From positions 1 through 64,000 of the forward strand of contig CAZTJR010000001.1 in assembly GCA_964613795.1 (NCBI GenBank): a stretch of DNA of 64,000 bases, given 5' to 3'. This document shows positions 8,350 to 17,227 of this stretch, in pieces (position 1 is the stretch's first letter; each line of letters starts with the position of its first letter). This DNA comes from Chromatocurvus sp964613795 (GTDB taxonomy: Bacteria > Pseudomonadota > Gammaproteobacteria > Pseudomonadales > Halieaceae). Both the position numbers and the translations under genes were made by a program. The notes below the pieces were generated by a model, which was not told where the DNA came from, made no database searches, and saw only the letters and a program-made list of their open reading frames with translations.

Positions 8350-8835
8350 TCATTGCGAGAATTTTTCTGTGAGGGCCCTCGTCACTACCGCCGGTACGAA
8401 TGGCGTGACATCGCCGTGGAGGGCAGCAATTTCGCGCACCAGGGACGAAGAAATGTAGGACAGGTGCTCCGAGGGTGTCAGAAATATGCTTTCGAAGGCC
8501 GGGTAGATCGCCCGGTTCATATTTGCCAGCTGAAACTCGTACTCGAAATCCGCGACAGCGCGAAGGCCGCGCAGCACGCAGCGGGCGCTCTGGCTTTTGG
8601 CAAAATCCGTCAGCAGGTTGCTGAAGCCCACGACCTCTATGTTATCGAGGTGTGACAGCGAGGTCCGGCAGAGATCGACCCGCTGCTCCAGTTCAAACAG
8701 CGGCGTCTTTTTTTCACTGTAGGCAATCGCCACGACAACTCGATCAAACAGGCGTGCCGCGCGCTCAGCCAGGTCCACGTGTCCATTGGTGATTGGATCG
8801 AAGGTGCCCGGATAGATAACCGTCTCGCGACTCAT
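8350..8835 (-). CDS. coaD: Pantetheine-phosphate adenylyltransferase
   Basis: 161 aa. Transfers AMP to 4'-phosphopantetheine, the penultimate step in coenzyme A synthesis. It has the nucleotidyltransferase motif YPGTFDPITNGH at the N terminus and YISSSLVREIAALHGDV near the C terminus, both diagnostic. The start at 8835 gives a near-exact family length; an ATG two codons upstream (8841) lies too close to the agggggt ribosome binding site. It follows rsmD by 80 bp on the same strand, the usual pairing. Confidence 0.96.
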   Translation of the reverse strand: MSRETVIYPGTFDPITNGHVDLAERAARLFDRVVVAIAYSEKKTPLFELEQRVDLCRTSLSHLDNIEVVGFSNLLTDFAKSQSARCVLRGLRAVADFEYEFQLANMNRAIYPAFESIFLTPSEHLSYISSSLVREIAALHGDVTPFVPAVVTRALTEKFSQ

Positions 8836-8915
8836 GGCCATACCCCCTGCCGCTGCGAGCCGCGATGGTAAACAATTCACCGTCGTCCCACAATTCAATT
8901 CAGTGTCCGGACTGA

Positions 8916-9518
8916 TCAGCGCTCTGGCGCATAGCGGTAAAGCCCGTAATGAACCGCTCCGGCACGTTTCTGTCGCAATGCCTGCCATGCTCCGCCAGGG
9001 AACCACGCTTCAGGCGCCTGTCCGCTTTCGATGTAAATCAGACTGTCTGTGTCCAGCACCGCACTGACCTGAAGCTGCTGGCAGAGATCCCCCAGCAGAT
9101 TCTGTGTGAAGGGCGGATCGAGAAAAATGACGTCGTAGCGGCGTTCACAGCTGGCAATGAAGGCCGAGGCCTGCATTGCATGACAGTCGGTCTCACCATT
9201 GGCCTCCAATGCAGCCAGGGTGGTAGCCACCCCGCGCAGCACATCCGTGTTACTGTCGACAAAGGTGCTGTGGGCGGCCCCGCGCGACAGTGCTTCGATA
9301 CCCAGCGCGCCGCTGCCCGCAAACAGGTCGAGGCAGCGGGCGCCCGCGATATCGGACTGCAGCCAGTTAAACAGGGTTTCCCGAATGCGGTCGGCGGTGG
9401 GACGGAGTCCCTGCGCATCGGCAACCGGCAGTCGACGGCCCCGCCAGCGACCACCAATAATACGGATGTCGCCGCTTGCCTGATGCCGAGGTGTGGGTCG
9501 CCTGCGACCTGTCGCCAT
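8916..9518 (-). CDS. rsmD: 16S rRNA (guanine966-N2)-methyltransferase
   Basis: 200 aa. SAM-dependent methylation of G966 in 16S rRNA. Residues include the RIIGGRWRGRRLPV opening, RPTADRIRETLFNWL, SAM-binding LDLFAGSGALGIEALSRGA and the catalytic LDPPF motif (about residue 136 in VIFLDPPF). ATG 9518 gives the usual short lead-in; an upstream ATG at 9617 would overlap the divergent ftsY. The rsmD/ftsY divergent arrangement is conserved in gammaproteobacteria. Confidence 0.95.
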   Translation of the reverse strand: MATGRRRPTPRHQASGDIRIIGGRWRGRRLPVADAQGLRPTADRIRETLFNWLQSDIAGARCLDLFAGSGALGIEALSRGAAHSTFVDSNTDVLRGVATTLAALEANGETDCHAMQASAFIASCERRYDVIFLDPPFTQNLLGDLCQQLQVSAVLDTDSLIYIESGQAPEAWFPGGAWQALRQKRAGAVHYGLYRYAPER

Positions 9519-9590
9519 TTCTTCACTCTCCGCCGCGATGGTAGGATATACGTTGTCCCGGGCGCCAGCCTTCACTTTATCACGGTCACT

Positions 9591-10655
9591 ATGAAGTTCT
9601 TCAAACGCAAGAAACACGAATCCGCGCCCGATGATGCCACCGCCGCAACCCCGCCCGAGTCGTCCGATGAGGCAGTAGCCAGTCCTGCGCCTCAGCCGGC
9701 GCCGGCGGAGCGGCCGACGTCACGGAAAGCGGATGGTGACGGATTCTTCGCCCGCCTGCGGCGCGGGCTGGGGCGCACCAGCGACAACCTGGTCGCCGGT
9801 GTGGGTAACCTGTTCCTCGGTCGCAAGGAAATCGACGCCGAGTTGCTCGAGGAGCTGGAGTCGAGGCTGCTGATGGCCGACCTCGGCGTTGAGGCGACAA
9901 TGCAGACCATTGAGCGCCTGACCCAGCGCGTGTCCCGCAAGGAGCTGCTGCAGCCCGATGCGCTGGGTGACGCTCTGCGCGAAGAGCTGTTTGCCATTCT
10001 CGAGCCCTGCGAGAAACCGCTGGAGGTCACCGGACACAAGCCCTATGTCATTCTAATGGTCGGCGTGAACGGCGTGGGTAAGACAACCACGATAGGCAAG
10101 CTGGCCAACCGCTATCGCGATCAGGGTCTGTCGGTCATGCTGGCGGCAGGCGATACTTTCCGCGCCGCCGCGGTCGAACAGCTTCAGGTTTGGGGTGAGC
10201 GCAACCAGGTTCCGGTGGTTGCCCAGCATACCGGCGCCGACAGTGCCTCTGTGCTGTTCGATGCGCTGGCTTCGGCGAGGGCGCGAGAGGTGGACGTGCT
10301 GATTGCGGATACAGCCGGACGTCTGCACAACAAGGATAACCTGATGGAGGAGCTGCGCAAGGTGGTGCGCGTGCTGCGCAAGCAGGATTCGCAGGCGCCG
10401 CACGAGGTGATGCTGGTACTGGATGCTGGCACCGGACAGAATGCTCTGGCTCAGGCGAGTCACTTTACCGACGCCGTGGGCGTAACCGGCATCACGCTGA
10501 CCAAACTCGATGGCACGGCCAAGGGCGGAATCATCTTTGCCATCGCACAGAAGCTCGGACTGCCTATTCGCTATATTGGCGTCGGCGAAACGGCCGAGGA
10601 CCTGCGGCCGTTTGCCGCACGCGAGTTCATTGACGCCCTGTTCGATCGCGAGTAG
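9591..10655 (+). CDS. ftsY: Signal recognition particle receptor FtsY
   Basis: 354 aa. GTPase that docks SRP-ribosome complexes at the membrane. The A domain is short and acidic with proline-alanine stretches (residues 1-50). The NG domain follows with the P-loop GVNGVGKTTTIGKLA, the DTAGR box, and TKLDGTAKGGI. The ATG at 9591 starts MKFFKRKK, a basic membrane-interacting peptide; longer in-frame starts run antisense through rsmD. First gene of the ftsY-ftsE-ftsX block. Confidence 0.96.
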   Translation: MKFFKRKKHESAPDDATAATPPESSDEAVASPAPQPAPAERPTSRKADGDGFFARLRRGLGRTSDNLVAGVGNLFLGRKEIDAELLEELESRLLMADLGVEATMQTIERLTQRVSRKELLQPDALGDALREELFAILEPCEKPLEVTGHKPYVILMVGVNGVGKTTTIGKLANRYRDQGLSVMLAAGDTFRAAAVEQLQVWGERNQVPVVAQHTGADSASVLFDALASARAREVDVLIADTAGRLHNKDNLMEELRKVVRVLRKQDSQAPHEVMLVLDAGTGQNALAQASHFTDAVGVTGITLTKLDGTAKGGIIFAIAQKLGLPIRYIGVGETAEDLRPFAAREFIDALFDRE

Positions 10656-10660
10656 CGCGC

Positions 10661-11320
10661 GTGATCTCCTTCGAGCGGGTCAGCAAGCGCTATGACAACG
10701 GTCATGACGCACTGCGTGAAGTGTCCTTTGACGTGAACCGCGACGAGCTGGTGTTTCTTACCGGACACTCGGGGGCGGGCAAGAGCACGCTGCTGCGCCT
10801 TATAATGCTCATGGAGCAGCCCACGCGGGGTCGGGTCGTGGTGAATGGCAATGATCTGTCGCGTATTGGCCGTCGCGGTGTGCCGGCACACCGGCGCGGC
10901 ATCGGCGTGGTGTTCCAGAATCACCGGCTGCTGTTTGATCGCCCGGTGTTCGATAATGTAGCGCTGCCGCTGACCATCGCCGGCTATGATGATCGCGAGG
11001 TCGGGCGCCGCGTGCGTGCGGCGCTGGACAAAGTCGGCCTGCTGGATCACGAGCGCGCTATGCCGGTCACGCTGTCCGGCGGCGAGCAGCAGCGGGTAGG
11101 TATCGCCCGGGCGGTCGTCGGCCGGCCGCCGGTATTGCTGGCGGACGAACCCACCGGTAACCTCGACCCGGCGCTGTCGGCGGAAATCATGCAGTTGTTC
11201 GCCGACTTTGCCCGCGTCGGTCTCACGGTGCTGATTGCCAGCCACGACCTGTCTCTGATTTCCCGGCTGCGGCATCGCATTGTCACTTTGCGTGAGGGCA
11301 GGCTTGTGGGTACTCACTAA
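10661..11320 (+). CDS. ftsE: Cell division ABC transporter ATP-binding protein
   Basis: 219 aa from a GTG start 5 bp after the ftsY stop. FtsE couples ATP hydrolysis to FtsX and periplasmic murein hydrolase activation at the septum. Motifs: Walker A GHSGAGKST, Q-loop GVVFQNHRLL, signature LSGGEQQR, Walker B VLLADEPTGNLD, and the switch His in ASHD. Length matches E. coli FtsE (222 aa). Confidence 0.96.
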   Translation: MISFERVSKRYDNGHDALREVSFDVNRDELVFLTGHSGAGKSTLLRLIMLMEQPTRGRVVVNGNDLSRIGRRGVPAHRRGIGVVFQNHRLLFDRPVFDNVALPLTIAGYDDREVGRRVRAALDKVGLLDHERAMPVTLSGGEQQRVGIARAVVGRPPVLLADEPTGNLDPALSAEIMQLFADFARVGLTVLIASHDLSLISRLRHRIVTLREGRLVGTH

Positions 11321-11321
11321 C

Positions 11322-12299
11322 ATGCCGCGTTTAAAAAAACGACCTCCCGAGGGTGCGCGTGTTGCGCGCCGCGGCGCGGTTACCCGCTATCGGGCCTGGG
11401 TGCGGCATCACCGTGCCTCCGCCGCCGACTCCCTGCTGAAAATACTCGATCATCCCGTGTCCAGCATGCTCACCTGGCTGGTCGTTGGTATCGCCATGGC
11501 CCTCCCGGTCAGCCTGATGCTGAGCCTGAATAATCTTCGCGGCCTCGAGGGTAATGTGGCGGATGAGGCGAGCCTGTCGCTGTTTCTCGCCGAGTCGGTC
11601 GATACGGCTGGCGCCCGTGCGCTGGCGCAGACCCTCAGTGAGCGGGATGACGTGGCCGGCGTTCGCTACCATTCGCGTGACAGGGCGCTGGAAGAATTTC
11701 GGCAACAGTCGGGTTTTGCCGACATTATTGACGGTCTTGGGAGCAATCCACTACCCCACCTGCTTCTGGTTACTCCCCGTGACCGGGAGGCTGTGGCGGC
11801 GAGCGAAGCGCTTGCTGCGGCGCTGTCCGGATTGCCGGCGGTAGCGGAGGTGGTTGTGGACAGTGTGTGGTTGCGGCGACTTCAGGGGCTGCTCGCCGTA
11901 GGCCAGCGTATCGTGTTGACGCTGGCGCTGTTGCTGAGCATGGGAGTAGTGCTGATCCTCGGGAATACCATTCGCCTGGCAATAGAGAATCGCCGTGAGG
12001 AGATCCGTGTGGTCCGGCTGGTCGGCGGCAGCAACGCCTTCGTGCGCCGGCCCTTTCTTTATACCGGGTTGTGGTACGGCGTTGGCGGCGGTGTCGCGGC
12101 CGCGATGCTGACCGGACTGGGTATCTGGTCGCTGGCCGGACCGGTATCGGCGCTGGCCGCCGCCTACAATGCCGAGTGGCGCCTCAGTGGGCTCGGCGTT
12201 GTCGGCAGTTGCCAACTGGTGCTGGCCGGTGGCGTGCTGGGGTTGATCGGTGCCTGGCTCGCGGTATCCCGACACTTGCGTGCGATTGAGCCGGCATGA
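11322..12299 (+). CDS. ftsX: Cell division protein FtsX
   Basis: 325 aa, four predicted membrane helices: one near residues 45-65 (SSMLTWLVVGIAMALPVSLM) and three in the C-terminal part, after a periplasmic loop of about 130 residues. This is the FtsX/MacB permease layout. The long basic cytoplasmic N terminus (KKRPPEGARVARRG) is typical of gammaproteobacterial FtsX. ATG 11322 is 2 bp after the ftsE stop. Confidence 0.94.
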   Translation: MPRLKKRPPEGARVARRGAVTRYRAWVRHHRASAADSLLKILDHPVSSMLTWLVVGIAMALPVSLMLSLNNLRGLEGNVADEASLSLFLAESVDTAGARALAQTLSERDDVAGVRYHSRDRALEEFRQQSGFADIIDGLGSNPLPHLLLVTPRDREAVAASEALAAALSGLPAVAEVVVDSVWLRRLQGLLAVGQRIVLTLALLLSMGVVLILGNTIRLAIENRREEIRVVRLVGGSNAFVRRPFLYTGLWYGVGGGVAAAMLTGLGIWSLAGPVSALAAAYNAEWRLSGLGVVGSCQLVLAGGVLGLIGAWLAVSRHLRAIEPA

Positions 12300-12369
12300 T
12301 GTCCCGCGTTGATGGCGCCAGGCGTCAAACGCGCCTGCTCCGGGCTGGCGAGCGGGAACTTTCCGGGTG

Positions 12370-12396
12370 TTAGCACTCTAATCTTTGGAGTGCTAA
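12370..12396 (+). promoter_or_regulatory. CIRCE operator upstream of rpoH
   Basis: TTAGCACTC (12370-12378), nine spacer bases, then GAGTGCTAA (12388-12396): an exact match to the CIRCE inverted repeat bound by the heat-shock repressor HrcA. It ends 28 bp before the rpoH start codon, inside the likely promoter or 5' leader. No hrcA gene is in this window. Confidence 0.93.
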
Positions 12397-12424
12397 ACTT
12401 CGCGATGTGGTGGAGGGGACAAAC

Positions 12425-13279
12425 ATGACAACGACCATTCAGCCGATAGATCAGCTGGTGCCGGGGGCCAATCTGGCCGCTTACGTGCAGGCCATTGGCC
12501 GCATACCCATACTCACCGTCGATCGTGAGCAGGAGCTGGCACGGCAGCTGTACTTCGACAATGATGTGCAGGCTGCCCGCGAACTGGTGATGTCACACCT
12601 GCGTTTTGTTGTGCACATCGCCCGCAGTTACCGCGGCTACGGCCTGGCCGAGTCCGACCTCATTCAGGAGGGGAATGTCGGCCTGATGAAAGCGGTGAAG
12701 CGCTTTGACCCTGATAAGGGCGTGCGGCTGGTGTCCTTCGCGGTGCACTGGATCAAGGCAGAGATTCACGAATTCATATTGCGTAACTGGCGCATCGTCA
12801 AGGTGGCAACCACCAAGTCACAGCGTAAGCTGTTCTTTAACCTGCGCAGTGCCAAAAAAGGCCTTGCGTGGCTGAGCGCCGACGAGGCGCAGGCAGTTGC
12901 CGCTGATCTTGGTGTCAACGTACAGGAAGTGCAGCGCATGGAGGGTCGCCTGAGCAATCGCGATCTGGCGTTTGATGCGCCTGCCGACAGCGACGACGAT
13001 GATGTCTGGCAGTCTCCGCAGTACTACCTGGAGGATCATTCCGGTGATCCGGCGCAGGCGGTCGAGTCCGAGAACTGGCAGCAAAGCAGCGAAGATGGTC
13101 TGTATCTCGCACTGGAAGAGCTCGATGCGCGCAGTCGTGACATTCTGGCCCGCCGCTGGCTCGCTGAAAACAAGGCCACGCTGCACGAGCTGGCTGCCGA
13201 GTATGGCGTCTCCGCAGAACGCATTCGCCAACTTGAACAGGCAGCAATGAAAAAGTTGCGCGCCACTATCGCCGCCTGA
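12425..13279 (+). CDS. rpoH: RNA polymerase heat-shock sigma factor sigma-32
   Basis: 284 aa. Directs transcription of chaperone and protease genes. Region 2 motifs include HLRFVVHIARSYRGYGL, DLIQEGNVGLMKAVKRFDP and FAVHWIKAEIHEFILRNWR; the RpoH box QRKLFFNLR is at about 133-141; region 4 ends with AEYGVSAERIRQLEQAAMKKLR. ATG 12425 has ggaggggac just upstream; an in-frame ATG at 12407 is less likely. A perfect CIRCE element lies directly in front, so HrcA probably represses this gene. It follows ftsX, the common gammaproteobacterial position. Confidence 0.97.
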   Translation: MTTTIQPIDQLVPGANLAAYVQAIGRIPILTVDREQELARQLYFDNDVQAARELVMSHLRFVVHIARSYRGYGLAESDLIQEGNVGLMKAVKRFDPDKGVRLVSFAVHWIKAEIHEFILRNWRIVKVATTKSQRKLFFNLRSAKKGLAWLSADEAQAVAADLGVNVQEVQRMEGRLSNRDLAFDAPADSDDDDVWQSPQYYLEDHSGDPAQAVESENWQQSSEDGLYLALEELDARSRDILARRWLAENKATLHELAAEYGVSAERIRQLEQAAMKKLRATIAA

Positions 13280-13296
13280 CGGAGTCCACCAGCGCC

Positions 13297-13674
13297 ATGG
13301 CAAGGTTGTTCATTACCCTCGGCGCATTCGCCGGTCTGCTCGCCGTGGCCTTTGGCGCTTTCGGCGCCCATGCTCTGCGTGGGCGCCTTGACGATTACGC
13401 CCGCGACATCTTCGAGACGGCGGTGCAATATCACTTCTACCACAGCCTGGCGCTGCTTGCGGTAGGTCTGCTCGCGATCACTGCGCCCGATGCCAGTCTC
13501 CTCAGGTCAGGCGGCTGGCTGTTCGTGATCGGACTTTTCCTGTTTTCCGGCAGCCTTTACGCGCTCAGCCTCACCGGTGTGAAATGGCTCGGTGCCATCA
13601 CCCCGCTGGGTGGCCTCGCCTTTATGGCCGGCTGGGGCTGCCTTGCGGCGGTCGGCTGGAAGTTGCTGCCCTGA
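13297..13674 (+). CDS. DUF423 family membrane protein
   Basis: 125 aa, four hydrophobic helices (about 5-22, 43-62, 70-90, 97-120). The N terminus FGAFGAHALRGRL and the internal FETAVQYHFYHSLALL are signatures of DUF423 (E. coli YgdD-like), whose function is unknown. Begins 17 bp after the rpoH stop and lies 22 bp before trmB, so probably read through from rpoH. Confidence 0.9.
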   Translation: MARLFITLGAFAGLLAVAFGAFGAHALRGRLDDYARDIFETAVQYHFYHSLALLAVGLLAITAPDASLLRSGGWLFVIGLFLFSGSLYALSLTGVKWLGAITPLGGLAFMAGWGCLAAVGWKLLP

Positions 13675-13696
13675 TACCGGCTTTTCTCGCCTCCCC

Positions 13697-14398
13697 ATGA
13701 GCGACACCTACCCACGGCGACCCATACGCAGTTTCGTGCTGCGCGCTGGCCGCATGACGGATGCCCAACAGCGAGCATTTGATCGTGAATGGCGTCGCTG
13801 GGGGGTGGATTACGCTGTACAGGAACTCGATCTCGACGCGACCTTCGGCGCGGAAACACCACGGGTGCTGGAAATCGGATTTGGCATGGGGCAGTCACTT
13901 GCCGACATGGCCGCTGCGAGTCCGGAAACGGGCTTTATTGGTATCGAGGTGCACCGGCCCGGTGTAGGCCGGCTGCTGCATCTGCTGGCAGAACGGGAGC
14001 TCGGCAATGTCCGGGTGTTCTGCCACGATGCGGTAGAGGTTCTGCGCAACTGTATTGCCGTGGACGCGCTGGATGCGGTGCAGATATTCTTCCCCGATCC
14101 CTGGCATAAAAAGCGCCATCACAAACGCCGACTGATCCAGCCGGGGTTTGTCGATCTGGTGGTGAGTCGACTGCGACCGGGCGGTCGTCTGCACCTGGCA
14201 ACGGATTGGGAGCCTTATGCAGAGCAGATGCTCGACGTGCTATCGGACAATCCCCGGCTGCAGAACAGCGCAGAGAACGGGGGCTTTGTGCCTCGCCCCG
14301 ACAGCCGACCCCTGACCCGCTTCGAACAGCGTGGGACGCGCCTGGGTCATGGCGTCCGTGATCTGGTATTCACCCGTCGCCAGGATATGATCAGTTAA
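13697..14398 (+). CDS. trmB: tRNA (guanine46-N7)-methyltransferase
   Basis: 233 aa. SAM-dependent formation of m7G46 in tRNA. Family features: RRPIRSFVLRAGRMT, LEIGFGMGQSLADMA, GIEVHRPGVG, and the FFPDPWHKKRHHKRRL catalytic/tRNA-binding segment. The start at 13697 gives the usual YPRRPIRSFVLR lead-in; a longer in-frame start would overlap the DUF423 gene. Convergent with hemW, 32 bp apart. Confidence 0.96.
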   Translation: MSDTYPRRPIRSFVLRAGRMTDAQQRAFDREWRRWGVDYAVQELDLDATFGAETPRVLEIGFGMGQSLADMAAASPETGFIGIEVHRPGVGRLLHLLAERELGNVRVFCHDAVEVLRNCIAVDALDAVQIFFPDPWHKKRHHKRRLIQPGFVDLVVSRLRPGGRLHLATDWEPYAEQMLDVLSDNPRLQNSAENGGFVPRPDSRPLTRFEQRGTRLGHGVRDLVFTRRQDMIS

Positions 14399-14430
14399 AG
14401 CCCAGTGTATTTCCGCTCCCGGTGCGCGGG

Positions 14431-15573
14431 TCAATCGGGAAAGAAACGCGCTACAACGTTGTCCAGAAAACGCCGTCCCAGGGGTGTGGTGCACAGAACA
14501 TCGGGGTCTGTCCTGAGCAGACCCTCTTCGGCGAGACGCGCCACCGTTGTCTGTACGGCGTCGTACGCCAGCCCTGTCGCCTCGCTGAACCGCTGCACCG
14601 GCACGCCGGCATCCAGGCGCAGTCCATTGAGCATGAACTCTCCGGCAAGGTCCTGCGCGCCAAGCAGGCGTTGCTGGCTGGTGTGTGCTCCGGCAACTGC
14701 GGCCATATAAGCGTCCGGCTGCCGGGTTTTTGCATAGCGCCAGACACTGCCGTCCGACTGCGTGATCTTGCCATGCGCGCCGGCGCCGAGCGCCAGGTAG
14801 TCCCCGAACTGCCAGTAGTTGAGATTGTGCCGACAGCGGTCACCGCGGGCGTAGGCAGAGACCTCGTAGCGCATGAAGCCGCCGGCCGTCAGCGCCGCAC
14901 CGCCTTCCTCCTCCAGCCTGGCGAGACTGTCCTCAACGGGCAGCAGCGGCGGTGCGCTGTAGAAGTGCGTATTGGCTTCGATGGTGAGCTGATACCAGGA
15001 CAGGTGTTCCGGTGCAAGCTGCATTGCCCGCTGCAGGTCATCCATACCCTCCTTCACGCTCTGGCCCGGCAGACCGTGCATCAGGTCCAGGTTCAGGTTG
15101 TCAAAGCCGGCATCGCGGGCCGCGTCCACGGCCCGCAGCGCCTGCGCCGCACTGTGAATCCGTCCCAGTGCCTGCAGCGAGGCATCGTGGAAGCTCTGGA
15201 CGCCCAGTGACAGTCGATTGACGCCGGCAGCGCGAAAACCGGCGAATTTGCCCGTTTCCGCGCTACCGGGATTACTCTCAAGCGTTATCTCGATATCCCC
15301 GGTCAGCCGCAGACGGACCGACACGCCCTGCAAAAGCCGGTCGATGGCGCTGGCAGAAAACAGGCTGGGCGTGCCACCGCCGATGAAAATACTGGTGATC
15401 CGTCGTTCGTCCGCCAGCGCGACATCGTGGTCCAGGTCGCGCAGCAGAGCGTCGACATAGTGCTCTTCGGGCAGGTCCTGGCGCTCATGGGAGTTGAAAT
15501 CACAATACGGGCATTTCTTCTCGCACCAGGGGAGGTGTATATACAGCCCCAGGGCATCCGCCGCAGGCTTCAC
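14431..15573 (-). CDS. hemW: Radical SAM heme chaperone HemW
   Basis: 380 aa from GTG 15573. Early YIHLPWCEKKCPYCDFNSH holds the CxxxCxxC iron-sulfur motif plus the extra aromatic/His residues typical of HemW, formerly annotated as coproporphyrinogen III oxidase. It probably delivers heme to respiratory targets rather than oxidising coproporphyrinogen. The GTG overlaps the rdgB stop as GTGA, implying translational coupling. Upstream in-frame ATG codons run inside rdgB and are rejected. Confidence 0.94.
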   Translation of the reverse strand: MKPAADALGLYIHLPWCEKKCPYCDFNSHERQDLPEEHYVDALLRDLDHDVALADERRITSIFIGGGTPSLFSASAIDRLLQGVSVRLRLTGDIEITLESNPGSAETGKFAGFRAAGVNRLSLGVQSFHDASLQALGRIHSAAQALRAVDAARDAGFDNLNLDLMHGLPGQSVKEGMDDLQRAMQLAPEHLSWYQLTIEANTHFYSAPPLLPVEDSLARLEEEGGAALTAGGFMRYEVSAYARGDRCRHNLNYWQFGDYLALGAGAHGKITQSDGSVWRYAKTRQPDAYMAAVAGAHTSQQRLLGAQDLAGEFMLNGLRLDAGVPVQRFSEATGLAYDAVQTTVARLAEEGLLRTDPDVLCTTPLGRRFLDNVVARFFPD

Positions 15574-16175
15574 CTGCCTTCTTGCCGCAGCGCGTCGAGC
15601 AGCGCAAGGCTGGCCTTGCCGCGGTGGCTGATGCGATTCTTCTCGTCCCGCGGCAGCTCCGCAGCACTGCACTGATGGGAGTCGACCCAGAACAGAGGGT
15701 CGTAGCCGAACCCGCCCTCGCCGCGGCATGCGCGCAGAATGCGGCCGCGCCAGCTACCCAGCGCAATCACGGGCGTGGGGTCATCCGCATGGCGCAGTAG
15801 CACCAGGGCACAGTAAAAGCGGGCTTGCCGCTGTGTGTCGTCAACGGCTGCGAGTGCGCGCAGCAGCTTGGCGTTGTTGCCGGCGTCGCCCTCTCCGGAA
15901 TAGCGCGCCGAGTGCACGCCGGGAGCACCTGACAGTACGGCCACTTCAAGGCCGGAATCATCGGCGATTGCCGGCAAACCGGTATGGCGAGATGCGTTCC
16001 GTGCCTTGATAAGCGCATTCTCCACAAAGGTGGCGCCGGTTTCCGCGACCTCCGCTACACCGAGGCGGTCCTGCGTCACCAGCTCGAGCGACAGCGGCGC
16101 CAGCGTGCGCGCCAGCTCGCCGACCTTGCCTGCGTTGCCGCTGGCGACAACCACCCTTCCCGCAAGCGCTGCCAT
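15570..16175 (-). CDS. rdgB: XTP/dITP pyrophosphatase (RdgB/HAM1)
   Basis: 201 aa. Hydrolyses non-canonical purine triphosphates (XTP, dITP, ITP), keeping them out of nucleic acids. Motifs: VVVASGNAGKVGEL, ADDSGLEV, GVHSARYSGEG, GEGGFGYDPLFW and SHRGKA. Starts 2 bp from the end of the DUF4426 gene and overlaps hemW by GTGA, so it sits in the middle of a tight cluster. Confidence 0.96.
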   Translation of the reverse strand: MAALAGRVVVASGNAGKVGELARTLAPLSLELVTQDRLGVAEVAETGATFVENALIKARNASRHTGLPAIADDSGLEVAVLSGAPGVHSARYSGEGDAGNNAKLLRALAAVDDTQRQARFYCALVLLRHADDPTPVIALGSWRGRILRACRGEGGFGYDPLFWVDSHQCSAAELPRDEKNRISHRGKASLALLDALRQEGR

Positions 16176-16176
16176 A

Positions 16177-16635
16177 TCAGTGGATGAAGAGCTGATGCTT
16201 GAATTTGTGGGTATAGGTACGATCGGCGCCCTGTGGGCGGAATGTCAGCTCGAACCAGCGCCACTCGCGATTGATGAACTTGAAGTCGCCGATGTAATAC
16301 ACCGCGCTGTCTTCATTGATCTCAATGAAGTCCATCGGCTGCTCGGAAATCAGGTCCCAGGTTCGGCCTTTCAGCTCCATGGGCACCGTAGTGGCCTCTG
16401 CATCGGCTTTGCCCTCCTGGTGTTCCCGCACGGCGATATTGACGATGCCGCGCCGTTTGCCGCGGATAATGCCGTAATGTGACGCCACCTCGGGATCGAG
16501 GAAGGTCGTATTGACCACGCTGAAGTGCAGCTCATAGTCGTCGAATCGCTTGGATTGTTGGGCCTGCACCGCTATCGCCACCAGCGGCAGCAGGAGGCAG
16601 ATCAGTACGGTGGCGTTCTTGAATAAACTAGTCAT
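16177..16635 (-). CDS. DUF4426 periplasmic protein
   Basis: 152 aa. Signal peptide at residues 1-25 (VLICLLLPLVAIAVQAQ). The remainder is a beta-rich domain with YELHFSVVNTTFLDPEVASHYGI, matching DUF4426, a family that in Pseudomonas relatives lies between metW and rdgB exactly as here. Function unknown. The gene starts 1 bp after the metW stop and leads into rdgB without a gap. Confidence 0.9.
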   Translation of the reverse strand: MTSLFKNATVLICLLLPLVAIAVQAQQSKRFDDYELHFSVVNTTFLDPEVASHYGIIRGKRRGIVNIAVREHQEGKADAEATTVPMELKGRTWDLISEQPMDFIEINEDSAVYYIGDFKFINREWRWFELTFRPQGADRTYTHKFKHQLFIH

Positions 16636-16636
16636 A

Positions 16637-17227
16637 TCAGCGCGTTATGTGGTAGATCGCCGTCAGCGCGAAGAGGTTCGGCCAGCTGTTGGCAAACAGT
16701 GCATGGGATGCCGAATTGCCCACCATGTCCCGGGCCAGAATGTGTATGCCCTTCTGTTCACAGAGGATCTCAAAGTCGCGCACGGTGCAGAAGTGGATAT
16801 TCGGCGTGTCGTACCAAGTATAGGGCATGAAGCGCGATACTGGCATACGTCCCCGTGACGCCAGGTGCAGACGGCACTGCCAGTGGCCGAAATTGGGGAA
16901 GGTGACAACTCCCTCGCGGCCGATACGCAGCATCTCGTCGAGTATCCGGTCAGGGTAATGCACAGCCTGCAGGGCGTGGGCCATGACCACCGTATCGAAG
17001 CTCTGGTCCGGGAAGTTGTCCAGACCAGCGTCGAGATCCTGTTGCAGGATGCTGAGGCCGCGCGCCACTGCCGCGGTGATGTTGTCACCGTCGATTTCGA
17101 TACCGGTGCCTGTAACCTGTCGGCGCTCGCGAAGCAGCTCAAGAAACTCGCCGTTGCCGCACCCCAGGTCGAGGACGCGGGCGCCGGGCCGGATCCAGCG
17201 CAGGATGTGAGCCAGATCCTGGCGCAT
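16637..17227 (-). CDS. metW: Methionine biosynthesis protein MetW
   Basis: 196 aa. SAM-methyltransferase-like fold with LDLGCGNGEFLELL and FDTVVMAHALQAVHYPD; the C-terminal FPNFGHWQCRLHLASRGRMPVS is MetW-specific. MetW partners MetX and is needed for acylhomoserine formation in several proteobacteria. The ATG at 17227 overlaps the metX stop (TGATG), so the pair is translationally coupled. Confidence 0.95.
   Translation of the reverse strand: MRQDLAHILRWIRPGARVLDLGCGNGEFLELLRERRQVTGTGIEIDGDNITAAVARGLSILQQDLDAGLDNFPDQSFDTVVMAHALQAVHYPDRILDEMLRIGREGVVTFPNFGHWQCRLHLASRGRMPVSRFMPYTWYDTPNIHFCTVRDFEILCEQKGIHILARDMVGNSASHALFANSWPNLFALTAIYHITR

Noticed and set aside
14431..15729. Longer hemW beginning at 15729
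   Set aside because: The extra N-terminal part is arginine-rich translation of rdgB in another frame; GTG at 15573 overlaps the rdgB stop and gives the family N terminus.
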